Of a stretch of 64,000 nucleotides of DNA, positions 36,931-47,566 are shown in pieces. A model generated the notes under the pieces. The model was not told the origin of the DNA. It saw only the letters and a list, made by a program, of their open reading frames with translations, and did no database searches. Positions within the stretch are counted from its first letter, which is position 1. Each line of letters begins with the position of its first letter. Position numbers and translations under genes: made by a program. This DNA comes from Ruminiclostridium josui JCM 17888 (GTDB taxonomy: Bacteria > Bacillota > Clostridia > Acetivibrionales > DSM-1351), in the NCBI RefSeq assembly GCF_000526495.1, contig NZ_JAGE01000001.1, forward strand, positions 2,223,501 through 2,287,500, in the 5' to 3' direction.

Positions 36931-37032
36931 CATATAATGAGTATATTTAAGTTGTAGACAAAAAAGTCGAAAAGTCTAATTGAAAAATCCAAAACTACAG
37001 CATTCAGCCTTCTTAAACTGAATACCACTTTC

Positions 37033-37046
37033 GCTCAAATTTGAGC
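37033..37046. repeat. 14-bp perfect palindrome
   Basis: GCTCAAATTTGAGC, a perfect palindrome in the divergent region between the restriction operon and the primase. It may be a regulator-binding site. Confidence 0.5.
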
Positions 37047-37061
37047 AAAAGCACAATCATT

Positions 37062-37104
37062 ACAGCCGTCTTTACCGGAAAAAAGACAGGCTGTTTTTTA
37101 TTTT
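37062..37104 (+). terminator. Intrinsic terminator in the divergent region
   Basis: ACAGCC-GTCTTT pairs with AAAGAC-A-GGCTGT, followed by TTTTTATTTT. It would stop transcription entering the primase region from the left, or end a small transcript started upstream. Confidence 0.7.
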
Positions 37105-37265
37105 AGGGGTTCGAATCAATAGAATTCTTCGCTTATGAATGAGGAAGAAAATTATTTTTCTAAAATCCTCAACTAATGTGTTCTACCGTGGCTATAAGGT
37201 GAGAGGAAAATAATCCACCAATAAAAGCAGAGTTTTTCTCTCACTGCTCCTTGACAACTGAATAC

Positions 37266-37386
37266 CCCGAAATGCAAGAGATACTTCAAGCAGAATATGC
37301 CATGACGATAATTCCGAGCGTATTCCTTGAAAGATAACGAGGTTGTGTCAAACAAGGCAAACCCTCTGGAACAGTAGCGTTTCGGG
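37266..37386 (+). ncRNA. Structured RNA leader before the primase
   Basis: A three-way junction can be drawn. P1 is CCCGAAATGC (37266-37275) with GCGTTTCGGG (37377-37386). P2 is TTCAAG (37285-37290) with CTTGAA (37326-37331), extended by GAATATGC (37293-37300) with GCGTATTC (37318-37325). P3 is GAGGTT (37339-37344) with AACCCTC (37360-37366, one bulge). It ends 15 bases before the AAGGAGG of the primase. No gene is visible in the whole stretch 36862-37416. The family is not recognised; it could be a translational or transcriptional switch. Confidence 0.6.
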
Positions 37387-37416
37387 TCATTTATAACAGG
37401 CAAGGAGGTGAAGTAA

Positions 37417-39741
37417 CTGAAAACAAAATATGATAACTTGCCACAGGTGCTTAAAGATAAGCCACAGTTTTGCTGCTGGAAATATGAAGAACGAAGTGGT
37501 AGAAAAACCAAAGTTCCCTATAACCCAGTAACGAGAAAAAGGGCAAAACCAAATCAACGTGGTACATTTAAAGATTTTAGTTCGGCGGTAGCTGCTATAA
37601 GTGATTATGACGGTATCGGATTTTTGGTGGGTAATGACATATGTGTTATCGACTTAGATGATTGCTTTGATAGTGGTGGTAAGCTTAAGCCTGTTGCCCA
37701 AATTGTTGTAGAGGCTTTTAGTGGTTGTTATATGGAACACAGTCCATCTGAAAAAGGGCTTCATATTTTATTTAAGGCCACAGGCTTTAACTTTGACAAA
37801 ACAAAATACTATATCAACAACAGAAAGCTGGGAGTTGAGGTCTATGTGGGCGGAGCAACAAATCGTTTTGTTACCGTAACAGGCAATGTATATGCAGATG
37901 GTGATATAGCGGAGAAATCGAATGAACTACAGATGATACTAGACAAGTATATGCTACGTCCTACCACTGTGAAGCAACTTCTGGATACAGAAAGTCAATC
38001 ATATCTGTCTGACAAGTCTGTTATTGAGAAGGCTTTAAAATCGGCAAATGGAGAAAGGTTCAAAGCATTATGGCAAGGGGATACATCAGGCTATGCTTCT
38101 GCCAGTGAAGCTGATTTGGCACTTTGCGGTATGCTGGCATTTTGGTGTGGCAGGGATATTGGACAGATGGACAGACTATTCCGGCAGAGCGGCCTAATGC
38201 GGGATAAATGGAATAGACCACAGTCTGGCAGTACTTATGGAATAATAACCATAGAAAAAGCTATCGCAAATGCTACTGAAATATATAAACCAGGTGGCAA
38301 GCGTTCATCAGCTACAGAGGATTTTGGTGAATGTTCTCTTACTGGCTTTAAGCCTGAGAGTAACGATCGCTACCCTTGGACGGATATTGGGGCAAGCAGG
38401 CTGTTTGCTGATTATTATAAGTCTTTTGCCCGCTTTGTTCCCGAAAGGAAGATGTGGTTTTGCTATGCGAATGGCATTTGGATTCCTGATGTCGGTAATC
38501 TCAAAGTGATGGAAATGTGTAAATCATTGGCTAACCAACTGCTAACCTATGCTTTGACTATTCAGGATGAACATCAAAGAAAGGCATACATTGACTATTG
38601 CCGAAAGTGGCAGTCAAGAAGATACCGAGAAACGGTACTTAAAGATGCACAGAGTGTATATCCCATATCAATGGCTGAATTTGACCAAGAACCGCAGGTT
38701 CTCAACTGTTCCAATGGCACATTGTTTTTAATGTCTATGGATTTTCGTCCCCACAACAGCGAGGATAGACTCACAAAGATATCTGGTGTTAAATATGACC
38801 CGGAAGCAAAAAGTGAGCGATGGGATAGATTTATTCATGAGATTATGAGCGGAGATGAGGAAAAGGCAAAATTCCTCCAAAAAGCCTTTGGCTACAGTAT
38901 CGGCGGAGACACTCGGTATGAATGCCTGTTTGTTCTCTATGGTGCTACAACTCGAAACGGTAAAGGTACACTATGCGAGAGCGTTCTTAAGGTATTGGGC
39001 AGTTATGGCTGTACCGCAAGGCCGGAGACTATCAGTCTAAAAAAGAACAATAACAGTTCAAGTCCAAGTGAAGATATTGCCCGGCTTGCAGGAGTACGCT
39101 TTGTGAATATCTCCGAACCTAGCAGAGGACTTGTCCTAAATGCTGCACAGGTAAAAAGCATGACAGGTGGTGACACCATCAATGCAAGGTTTCTACATGA
39201 GAATTCTTTTGACTTTTCACCAAAGTTTAAGCTGTATATCAACACCAATTATCTGCCCGTTATTACGGATATGACGCTGTTTTCCAGTGGCAGAGTGGTA
39301 ATTATCCCTTTTGAACGACACTTTGATGAAAGCGAGCAGGATAAAAACCTAAAACGTGAATTTGCCAAACCGAAGAATCAGAGTGCTATCCTCAACTGGC
39401 TAATTGAAGGCTATCAGTTGTTAAAGAAGGAAGGCTTGACTTTACCTGATTCCGTTAAGACAGCAACGGAGGCTTATAAGCGTGACAGCGATAAAATAGC
39501 ATTATTTTTCGAGGACGTCTTGGAAGAAAGTCCTAACAGTGAGGTGCGGACATCCGAAGTGTATGCCCGGTATCAGCGTTGGTGCAGTGCCAATGGATGT
39601 TATTCGGAGAATGCAAGAAACTTCAAACAGGCATTAACAGCTATCGCCCGTGTAGAAAGGAAACGACCACGTTCTGGTGGTGGAATGACCACAATGCTTA
39701 TCGGATATAAGCTGACAGAAGAAGAGTTTTTTCTTATTTAA
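37417..39741 (+). CDS. P4-type phage/plasmid primase-helicase
   Basis: A 774-residue replication protein. The N-terminal ~270 residues form a primase-like domain (GIGFLVGNDICVIDLDDC, SEKGLHILFK, VEVYVGGATNRFVTVTG). The C-terminal half is a D5/P4 SF3 helicase with Walker A GATTRNGKGT, the downstream Asn/Asp motifs and YINTNYLP. The start is taken as a CTG at 37417 (product MKTKYDNLPQVLKDK): AAGGAGG lies eight bases upstream, there is an in-frame stop immediately before, and the only alternative is a TTG 21 bases later without a ribosome site. It would replicate the excised element. Confidence 0.92.
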   Translation: MKTKYDNLPQVLKDKPQFCCWKYEERSGRKTKVPYNPVTRKRAKPNQRGTFKDFSSAVAAISDYDGIGFLVGNDICVIDLDDCFDSGGKLKPVAQIVVEAFSGCYMEHSPSEKGLHILFKATGFNFDKTKYYINNRKLGVEVYVGGATNRFVTVTGNVYADGDIAEKSNELQMILDKYMLRPTTVKQLLDTESQSYLSDKSVIEKALKSANGERFKALWQGDTSGYASASEADLALCGMLAFWCGRDIGQMDRLFRQSGLMRDKWNRPQSGSTYGIITIEKAIANATEIYKPGGKRSSATEDFGECSLTGFKPESNDRYPWTDIGASRLFADYYKSFARFVPERKMWFCYANGIWIPDVGNLKVMEMCKSLANQLLTYALTIQDEHQRKAYIDYCRKWQSRRYRETVLKDAQSVYPISMAEFDQEPQVLNCSNGTLFLMSMDFRPHNSEDRLTKISGVKYDPEAKSERWDRFIHEIMSGDEEKAKFLQKAFGYSIGGDTRYECLFVLYGATTRNGKGTLCESVLKVLGSYGCTARPETISLKKNNNSSSPSEDIARLAGVRFVNISEPSRGLVLNAAQVKSMTGGDTINARFLHENSFDFSPKFKLYINTNYLPVITDMTLFSSGRVVIIPFERHFDESEQDKNLKREFAKPKNQSAILNWLIEGYQLLKKEGLTLPDSVKTATEAYKRDSDKIALFFEDVLEESPNSEVRTSEVYARYQRWCSANGCYSENARNFKQALTAIARVERKRPRSGGGMTTMLIGYKLTEEEFFLI

Positions 39742-39747
39742 ACACAG

Positions 39748-39835
39748 TGTAGCAGCTTGTAGCAAGAAAAACAGGTTATATAAAAAATCACTCTCGTATA
39801 GAGAGTTTAGTTTTTACCTGCTACATCTTGCTACA
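39748..39835. repeat. Phased TGTAGCA inverted repeats
   Basis: TGTAGCA occurs at 39748 and 39758 and its inverse TGCTACA at 39819 and 39829. Each pair is spaced ten bases, one helical turn. An ACTCTC/GAGAGT hairpin lies between them. The set follows the primase directly, so it could be a replication-protein binding site or a large hairpin terminator. The rest of the 39742-40013 gap also holds a perfect palindrome GGGGTATATACCCC at 39968-39981. Confidence 0.55.
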
Positions 39836-40013
39836 AAGCTTAAAACCAGTGAAAACAATGGATACAACTCCATGTGTTAATACCTACCCCTAGGGGAGGT
39901 CAAATCTCCACACCTTTTCATCTGGACAACGGGCGTGGGGCAACGCGTAAAAAACGCGGTTTCAAACGGGGTATATACCCCACAATCCATTTTAATTTAG
40001 GAGGTAAACGATT

Positions 40014-40913
40014 ATGGCAACATCAACAACTTATAATAGAGCGTTTTGGAATGTTATGAAAGGAAAAGAAGAAAATAATCAAAATCTAAGCGAGGGCTTT
40101 GATAATGCAGGAGCCTATGTCGCACCAGACGAGTTCCGAGAAGGCTTTAACACTGCTTTGGCAAAGGAGAATATATTCCGCAGATTTGCTACTGTTATCA
40201 ATCTATCTTCTGCAGAAGGTAAAATTCAAGCGGTATCCTCAACGGGTACAGCAGATTGGGTTGAAGACGGGGATCCAATCCCCGAAAGCGCCGATACATT
40301 TACACAGTTTCTGGTGAAATCATACAAGCTGGCATCTCTTGTCAAGCTAAACCGCTCATTCGTCACCGATATTAACTTTAATCTTGAAAAGTATCTGATG
40401 AGTGATTTTGCGAAGCGTTTTGGCAAGGCTGAGGAAAATGCATTACTTAATGGAAATGGCACAACACAGCCTACAGGTATACTTACGGCAGACGCAGATG
40501 TAACTACAGCAGACAATAGTACCATCTCTTTTGATGAGATTATCTCTCTGTATTTTTCATTAAAAGCTGAATACCGAAATAACGCTGTGTTTATCATGCA
40601 CGATAATACAGCTATGCTTCTTAGAACCCTTAAGGATACAAGCGGCAGTTATCTGTGGAATTCTTCAGATAACACCATCTTCGGAAAGCCTGTAGTTACC
40701 TCTCCATATATGCCTACAGTATTAGCAGGAGCAAAAAGCATTGTATTTGGAGATTTATCATACTACTGGCTGATTGAGCGTCAACCAATAACAATAAAAA
40801 AATTAAGTGAGTTATATGCATTGCAGGGGCAAATTGGATTTTCTGCTTACGAAAGATTGGATGGCAAGCTAATTCAACCAGATGCTCTGAAAATATTACA
40901 AATAAAAGCTTAA
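40014..40913 (+). CDS. HK97-fold phage major capsid protein
   Basis: A 299-residue capsid protein. Typical segments: RRFATVINLSSAEGKIQAVS, WVEDGDPIPESADTFTQF, YKLASLVKLNRSFVTD, ENALLNGNGTTQPTGIL (the conserved G-GTxQPxGIL) and IERQPITIKKLSELYALQGQIGF. There is no ~100-residue N-terminal scaffolding (delta) domain: the conserved part begins near residue 25. No protease, portal, terminase or tail gene accompanies it. TTAGGAGG precedes the ATG. It may form small capsids for a satellite, or use a helper phage for the rest. Confidence 0.93.
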   Translation: MATSTTYNRAFWNVMKGKEENNQNLSEGFDNAGAYVAPDEFREGFNTALAKENIFRRFATVINLSSAEGKIQAVSSTGTADWVEDGDPIPESADTFTQFLVKSYKLASLVKLNRSFVTDINFNLEKYLMSDFAKRFGKAEENALLNGNGTTQPTGILTADADVTTADNSTISFDEIISLYFSLKAEYRNNAVFIMHDNTAMLLRTLKDTSGSYLWNSSDNTIFGKPVVTSPYMPTVLAGAKSIVFGDLSYYWLIERQPITIKKLSELYALQGQIGFSAYERLDGKLIQPDALKILQIKA

Positions 40914-40988
40914 ATAATGGATTAGGTACTGGGTCATCAATTCGGCTCAGTGCCAGTTCCTTCAAAACATCGGACAGGAGGTCACGAT

Positions 40989-41192
40989 ATGGAAAATCAA
41001 AGTAACAGCCGCACAACCAAATCCGATATCGGAGGTACGGTCTATGTGGTGGAATCACGAGTAAGCGATTCAGCAAAGGAAAGTGCATATTCCAAGCTGA
41101 AACGACTGATTACAGTCAACGCAAAAAGCCTTTCAAAGTTATCTGATAGTTCATATAAACCCACGGAAATCAACTCGACTTCTTCAAGGTAG
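40989..41192 (+). CDS. TnpW-like small transposon protein
   Basis: A 67-residue protein with AGGAGG six bases before the ATG. The core IGGTVYVVESRVSDSAKESAYSKLKRLI resembles the TnpW-type proteins of Tn4451-related elements (I-G-T-Y-V-V ... K-I/L-K-R-L-I). It lies 57 bp before the serine recombinase, which is of the TnpX type, so the pair matches that arrangement. Function in transposition is not established. Confidence 0.7.
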   Translation: MENQSNSRTTKSDIGGTVYVVESRVSDSAKESAYSKLKRLITVNAKSLSKLSDSSYKPTEINSTSSR

Positions 41193-42902
<1,710 letters not shown>

Positions 42903-42909
42903 ACGAAAA

Positions 42910-42948
42910 AACGGCATAGCCGAATATCAACGACTATGCCGAATTTTT
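42910..42948. terminator. Terminator after the recombinase
   Basis: CGGCATAG pairs with CTATGCCG around a 14-base loop, followed by AATTTTT; the opposite strand ends in TTTTTT, so it may work both ways. Confidence 0.75.
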
Positions 42949-42959
42949 CAGGAATTATA

Positions 42960-42995
42960 AATCCCTATCTGACCGCTCCTAAGGGCCGGTTTTTT
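42960..42995. repeat. Proposed attR with right half of the split terminator
   Basis: AATCCCTA (42960-42967) and GCTC (42975-42978) belong to the element junction. GGGCCGGTTTTTT (42983-42995) is the right arm and T-tract of the terminator whose left arm remains at 29600-29610. In the present context the right arm pairs only imperfectly with local ACCGCTCC. Confidence 0.7.
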
Positions 42996-43023
42996 ATCTC
43001 TGCAGTTCTAAAGGATTTTGCTA

Positions 43024-43052
43024 TTGACTCATGGAATAAAATGAAATATAAT
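43024..43052 (+). promoter_or_regulatory. Promoter of the histidine operon
   Basis: TTGACT, a 17-base spacer and a perfect TATAAT. The leader to the hisZ start is only about 75 bases, too short for a T-box. Confidence 0.8.
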
Positions 43053-43130
43053 GAATATGATTTAGTAATTTAGCACTTTAATTAGATAAAGTAACTTAAA
43101 TAAATTTAATTAAATGAGAGGTATTTGCTT

Positions 43131-44390
43131 ATGTCTAGATGGAAGATATACACACCTGACGGTGTACAGGATATCCTGTTTGACGAATGTTACATAAAAA
43201 GAGAAATAGAAAAAAGAATCAGAAACACATTCAGGTCTTACGGCTATTACGAGATAGAAACTCCCACAATAGAATTTTTTGATGTATTTTCATCAGAGAT
43301 AGAGCATTTTCCTCAGGAATCAATGGTAAAGTTTTTTGATCCAAAAGGTAGAATCCTTGTATTGAGGCCGGATATAACTGTTCCTGTTGCAAGAATAACC
43401 GCTACCAAAAACAGGGATGTACAGCTTCCAATAAAATATTCATATATAGGCAATGTATTCAGATTTAACGAAGTTGGAGGCGGCCGTCAAAACGAGTTTA
43501 CACAGGCTGGGGTTGAGATGATTGGGGATTCATCATCGGAAAGTGATGCAGAAATAATTGCATTGGCAATAAATACACTAAAATCAGCCGGCCTCAAGGA
43601 ATTCAAGATAGAAATCGGCCAAGTAGAGTTTTTCAAGGGGTTAGCGGAAGAAGCAGGATTTTCTAATGAGGATATAGATGCTATATCCAAGCAAATAGAC
43701 AAAAAGGATCTTGTTGGTGTAGAAGGTATACTTAACAGATATGAAATAAGAAAAGAGTTAAAAGAGCTTATTTTAAAGCTAACGGGAGTATTCGGAACAG
43801 TTGATGTAATAAAGGAATTCAAAAACTCTGCAATAAATGAAAGAAGCCTTAAAGCAATCGAAAATGTAGAAGAAGTAGTATCTATTTTATGCGATTACGG
43901 TTTATCGGAATATGTATCAATAGATTTAGGAATGTTAAAAAGTCTTAATTATGATACAGGAATAACCTTTAGGGGATTTACAAATGGAATTGGATTTCCG
44001 ATACTTTCAGGAGGAAGGTACGACAACCTTACGTCCAGCTTTGGAAAGGACTGTCCTGCTACAGGTTTTTCATTAAGGATAAATATGCTTATGACAGCAA
44101 TGAAAAACTCAGGAATTACCTTTGAAAAACCTTCTGTAGATTCATTAATATGTTATGAAAAAACAAACAGAAAAAGGGCAATTGAAATAGCTGAAGCCCT
44201 CAGAAAGCAGGATATGAAAATAGAAACTTTTCTTCTGACAGAGGGTATAGACCAAGGAAAAAAATATGCTTCTTCAAAGAAAATCGGAGGAATCATATAT
44301 ATTGGAGACAACGATAAAATAACTGTGTATGATATGATAAACGATACTACAGAGGAAACAAGCTTCAATGCCCTTTTAAACATTGAATAA
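43131..44390 (+). CDS. hisZ: ATP phosphoribosyltransferase regulatory subunit HisZ
   Basis: A 419-residue histidyl-tRNA synthetase-like protein lacking the anticodon-binding role. It starts SRWKIYTPDGVQDILF and contains the motif 2-like RFNEVGGGRQNEFTQAG and GFPILSGGRYDNL. It allosterically completes the short-form HisG encoded next. I choose the ATG at 43131 with GAGAGGT upstream; a TTG six bases earlier is in frame. It is the first gene of the operon. Confidence 0.95.
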   Translation: MSRWKIYTPDGVQDILFDECYIKREIEKRIRNTFRSYGYYEIETPTIEFFDVFSSEIEHFPQESMVKFFDPKGRILVLRPDITVPVARITATKNRDVQLPIKYSYIGNVFRFNEVGGGRQNEFTQAGVEMIGDSSSESDAEIIALAINTLKSAGLKEFKIEIGQVEFFKGLAEEAGFSNEDIDAISKQIDKKDLVGVEGILNRYEIRKELKELILKLTGVFGTVDVIKEFKNSAINERSLKAIENVEEVVSILCDYGLSEYVSIDLGMLKSLNYDTGITFRGFTNGIGFPILSGGRYDNLTSSFGKDCPATGFSLRINMLMTAMKNSGITFEKPSVDSLICYEKTNRKRAIEIAEALRKQDMKIETFLLTEGIDQGKKYASSKKIGGIIYIGDNDKITVYDMINDTTEETSFNALLNIE

Positions 44391-44438
44391 TAAATTTGTT
44401 TATAGTTTATCAAATAAAATTTTGTGGGGAGTTAGAAA

Positions 44439-45083
44439 ATGAGATATTTGACAATTGCTCTTTCAAAGGGCAGACTTACAGATATGTCGGTGGAGATATT
44501 TGAAAAAATCGGAATAGATTGTACGGAGCTTAAATCATCCACCAGAAAACTTATACTGTCTGATGAAAAAAATAAGATAAAATTTTTTCTTGCAAAGCCT
44601 GCGGATGTGCCCACCTATGTAGAGTATGGAGCAGCAGACATCGGAATAGTTGGAAAGGACACACTTCTTGAAGAGGGCCGGAATTTATATGAGGTACTTG
44701 ATTTAGGATTTGCAGCCTGCAGAATGGCATTAGCAGGGCCTGCAGAATTGCAGGGAAAGATAGAAGAACTGAACATAAAAAGAGTAGGTACAAAGTATCC
44801 CAATATTGCAAGGAATTACTTTGAAAAAGCAAGAAGAGAAAGTGTAGAAATCATAAAGCTCAATGGTTCTGTGGAACTTGCACCTTTGGTAGGCTTATCA
44901 GAGGTTATAGTAGATTTGGTCGAAAGCGGCAGAACACTAAAAGAAAACGGTTTGGTAGTGCTTGATACAATAGCAGACATAAGTGCAAGAATGGTAGTAA
45001 ACAGAGTAAGTATGAAAATGGAAAACCAACGAATACAGAAAATAATAGACGGAGTTAGAGAAGAATTATCCGCAAGGGGGTAA
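44439..45083 (+). CDS. hisG: ATP phosphoribosyltransferase, short form
   Basis: A 214-residue short HisG, lacking the C-terminal regulatory domain and so dependent on HisZ. ALSKGRL near the N-terminus and [16 protein letters not shown] (phosphoribosyl pyrophosphate-binding region) are clear. It catalyses the first step, joining ATP and PRPP. GGGGAG precedes the ATG; hisD follows after four bases. Confidence 0.96.
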   Translation: MRYLTIALSKGRLTDMSVEIFEKIGIDCTELKSSTRKLILSDEKNKIKFFLAKPADVPTYVEYGAADIGIVGKDTLLEEGRNLYEVLDLGFAACRMALAGPAELQGKIEELNIKRVGTKYPNIARNYFEKARRESVEIIKLNGSVELAPLVGLSEVIVDLVESGRTLKENGLVVLDTIADISARMVVNRVSMKMENQRIQKIIDGVREELSARG

Positions 45084-45087
45084 CAAT

Positions 45088-46392
45088 ATGCTAAACATTG
45101 TAGACTTACGCAGTGACTTTGATGAGGCTGCAGCAAAGGATTTATACAGAAAATTAACCCAGAGAACCGAAACCCAAAACGGAGGCAATGTAATCACAAT
45201 TGTAGCAGAAATAATTGACACCGTTAAACAAAATGGTGACACTGCTTTAAAAGAATATACAAAGAGATTCGATAAAGCAGAAATAGAAGACATAAAAGTA
45301 TCAGAAGAGGAAATAACCTCTGCATACAAAAAGGTTGACCTACAATTATTGGAGACTATAAAAAAATCAAGAGAGAATATATGGAGCTTTCATGAAAAAC
45401 AGCTTCAAAACAGCTGGGTAAATCCTAAAGAGGACGGAACTATGCTGGGACAGCTTGTAAGACCTCTTGAAAAGGTAGGCTTATATGTCCCAGGAGGAAC
45501 AGCGCCCCTTATATCATCGGTATTGATGACAGCAGTTCCCGCAAAAGTAGCCGGAGTTGAAAAGCTTATAATGTGTACACCTCCTTCTCCGGATGGAAGT
45601 ATAAACCCCGCAATACTGGTTGCAGCCAGAGAAGCAGGAGTGGACGAGATATATAGAGCCGGAGGCGCACAAGCTGTGGCTGCAATGGCATATGGAACAG
45701 AAACAATACCGTCGGTGGATAAGATATGTGGCCCCGGCAATGTATATGTTGCTACAGCCAAGAGGTTGGTTTTTGGAGACTGTGACATTGATATGTTTGC
45801 AGGCCCAAGCGAGATACTGGTTATAGCAGATTCAAGTGCAGTACCCGAGTATGTAGCAGCTGATCTTCTTTCACAGGCAGAGCATGACATATTGGCATCC
45901 TCGGTATTGGTTACAGACGATGTAAGTCTTTTGGATAGTGTGAAAACTGAGATAGAAAAGCAGCTTTTAACTTTGAAAAGAAGTGAAATAATCGAGAAAT
46001 CATTAAAAAACTATGGATTTGGAATATTGGTTGATAACATAGAAGAGGCGATAGAGGTATCAAACAATATAGCGCCTGAACATTTAGAATTATGTATAAA
46101 AGAGCCCATGAGTATACTGGGAATGATAAAAAATGCAGGAGCAATATTCGTTGGAAACTATTCACCCGAACCCTTGGGAGATTATATGGCAGGACCCAGT
46201 CACGTTCTTCCCACCAGTGGAACTGCAAGGTTTTCATCACCTGTAAACGTTGACCAGTTTATTAAAAAATCCAGCTTGATTTATTACAACAAACAATCAC
46301 TTGAAACAACAAGCAACGATATTGTAAGGTTTGCGGAAGCGGAATTATTGGATGCACATGCAAATGCCATAAAGGTAAGGTTCAATAAATAA
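45088..46392 (+). CDS. hisD: Histidinol dehydrogenase
   Basis: A 434-residue zinc enzyme catalysing the last two oxidations to histidine. Landmarks are VPGGTAPLISSVLMTAVPAKVAGV, KICGPGNVYVATAKR, the zinc-site SQAEHD and the catalytic Glu-His in APEHLEL. Length is normal. GGGGG before the ATG lies within the end of hisG. Confidence 0.97.
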   Translation: MLNIVDLRSDFDEAAAKDLYRKLTQRTETQNGGNVITIVAEIIDTVKQNGDTALKEYTKRFDKAEIEDIKVSEEEITSAYKKVDLQLLETIKKSRENIWSFHEKQLQNSWVNPKEDGTMLGQLVRPLEKVGLYVPGGTAPLISSVLMTAVPAKVAGVEKLIMCTPPSPDGSINPAILVAAREAGVDEIYRAGGAQAVAAMAYGTETIPSVDKICGPGNVYVATAKRLVFGDCDIDMFAGPSEILVIADSSAVPEYVAADLLSQAEHDILASSVLVTDDVSLLDSVKTEIEKQLLTLKRSEIIEKSLKNYGFGILVDNIEEAIEVSNNIAPEHLELCIKEPMSILGMIKNAGAIFVGNYSPEPLGDYMAGPSHVLPTSGTARFSSPVNVDQFIKKSSLIYYNKQSLETTSNDIVRFAEAELLDAHANAIKVRFNK

Positions 46393-46428
46393 ACTGAAAA
46401 TCGTTGTATTACTGAAAGGAAGGTTACT

Positions 46429-47505
46429 ATGATAGAAGAATTAATTAGAAGTGAAATACGTTCATTCGTACCCTATAATGCAAATCAGCAGCCATATAAA
46501 ATAAAACTGGATGCCAATGAGAGTCCTTTCAATCTTCCGTCAGTAGTTAGAAAAAAACTGGCTGATTATATACTGGAAGATCCCCAGTTGAATATGTACC
46601 CTGATACAGATTCAATTCAATTGAGGGAAGCTTTAGGTGAATACTGGAACGTAGATAAAGAAAATATCATAGTGGGAACAGGCTCTGATCAACTAATACA
46701 GATTATTGCAAATGTGTTTCTGGAGAAAGGGGATAAAGTTCTTTATCCTGCTCCTTCTTTCGGTATGTATAAGGACTCATGCATAATAGCCGGAGGCAAG
46801 GCTGTAGAATATATTCTAAATCAAAGTGATAATTTCTCTTATTCAGCTGATAAAATAATACAGGCCTATGAAAAAGAAAAACCAAAAATTATTTATATAT
46901 GTAGTCCAAATAATCCTACTGGTAATCTGATGCCGCAGGATGAAATACTAAAAGTACTGAAAGCGTGTACAAAATCAATAGTTGTAGTAGATGAAGCATA
47001 TGCGGACTTTTCCGATACAACGGTAATTCCATATATAAAAGAATATGAGAATTTGCTTATACTACGTACCTTTTCAAAAGCTTTCGGGTTAGCTGGAATA
47101 AGGTGCGGATATTCCATAGCCTCGGAAAGGCTTACTAAGGCTGTAAATTTGGCAAGACCGCCTTATAATATCAGCTCCTTGTCACAGTATGCAGCTACAC
47201 TGGTTTTATCTAATGTAGATGAAATTAAAAATAACATAAAATATCTCATAAAAGAGAGGGAATTTGTTTCCTCCAAACTTGCTGAGATAGATGGAATAAA
47301 AGTTTACGACTCGGCAGCAAACTTCATCTTGGTAAAGATTCAGAATTCTAAGGACGTTTATAATAAATTATGCGAAAGAGGCATTTTTATTAGAGCTTTT
47401 GGTTCATCGGTTCTTTTATCCGATTGTATGAGAATAACCATAGGAACACGTGAACAAAATTCCGTATTGCTTGATGAACTAGGTGCTATCTGCTATAATA
47501 AATGA
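46429..47505 (+). CDS. hisC: Histidinol-phosphate aminotransferase
   Basis: A 358-residue PLP aminotransferase of class I/II. KLDANESPFNLP near residue 24, CSPNNPTGN, VVDEAYADF and the Lys-containing RTFSKAFGLAGIRCGY are diagnostic. It converts imidazole acetol phosphate to histidinol phosphate. GAAAGGAAGG precedes the ATG. The next gene begins 61 bp later. Confidence 0.96.
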   Translation: MIEELIRSEIRSFVPYNANQQPYKIKLDANESPFNLPSVVRKKLADYILEDPQLNMYPDTDSIQLREALGEYWNVDKENIIVGTGSDQLIQIIANVFLEKGDKVLYPAPSFGMYKDSCIIAGGKAVEYILNQSDNFSYSADKIIQAYEKEKPKIIYICSPNNPTGNLMPQDEILKVLKACTKSIVVVDEAYADFSDTTVIPYIKEYENLLILRTFSKAFGLAGIRCGYSIASERLTKAVNLARPPYNISSLSQYAATLVLSNVDEIKNNIKYLIKEREFVSSKLAEIDGIKVYDSAANFILVKIQNSKDVYNKLCERGIFIRAFGSSVLLSDCMRITIGTREQNSVLLDELGAICYNK

Positions 47506-47566
47506 CGAACATTACAACGAAAAATATAAAAAAGGTTCGGATTTTAAAATGAACGGAGGAATACAT

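Noticed and set aside
37107..37120. tRNA-like T-arm string GGTTCGAATC
   Set aside because: No acceptor stem, anticodon arm or CCA-proximal pairing is found around it; it is a chance match.
37345..37370. Cyclic-di-GMP-riboswitch-like string GGCAAACC in the primase leader
   Set aside because: The surrounding helices and the second conserved loop of that riboswitch class are absent; the resemblance is limited to eight bases.
39874..40059. Small reading frame overlapping the capsid start (ISTPFHLDNGRGATRKKRG)
   Set aside because: It has no ribosome site and overlaps the well supported capsid start. It may be a relic of a phage gene, but I cannot support it.
43053..43130. Possible T-box or attenuator before the his operon
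   Set aside because: Only about 75 AT-rich bases lie between the -10 and the hisZ start, with no stem-loop set or T-box sequence; too short for a T-box.
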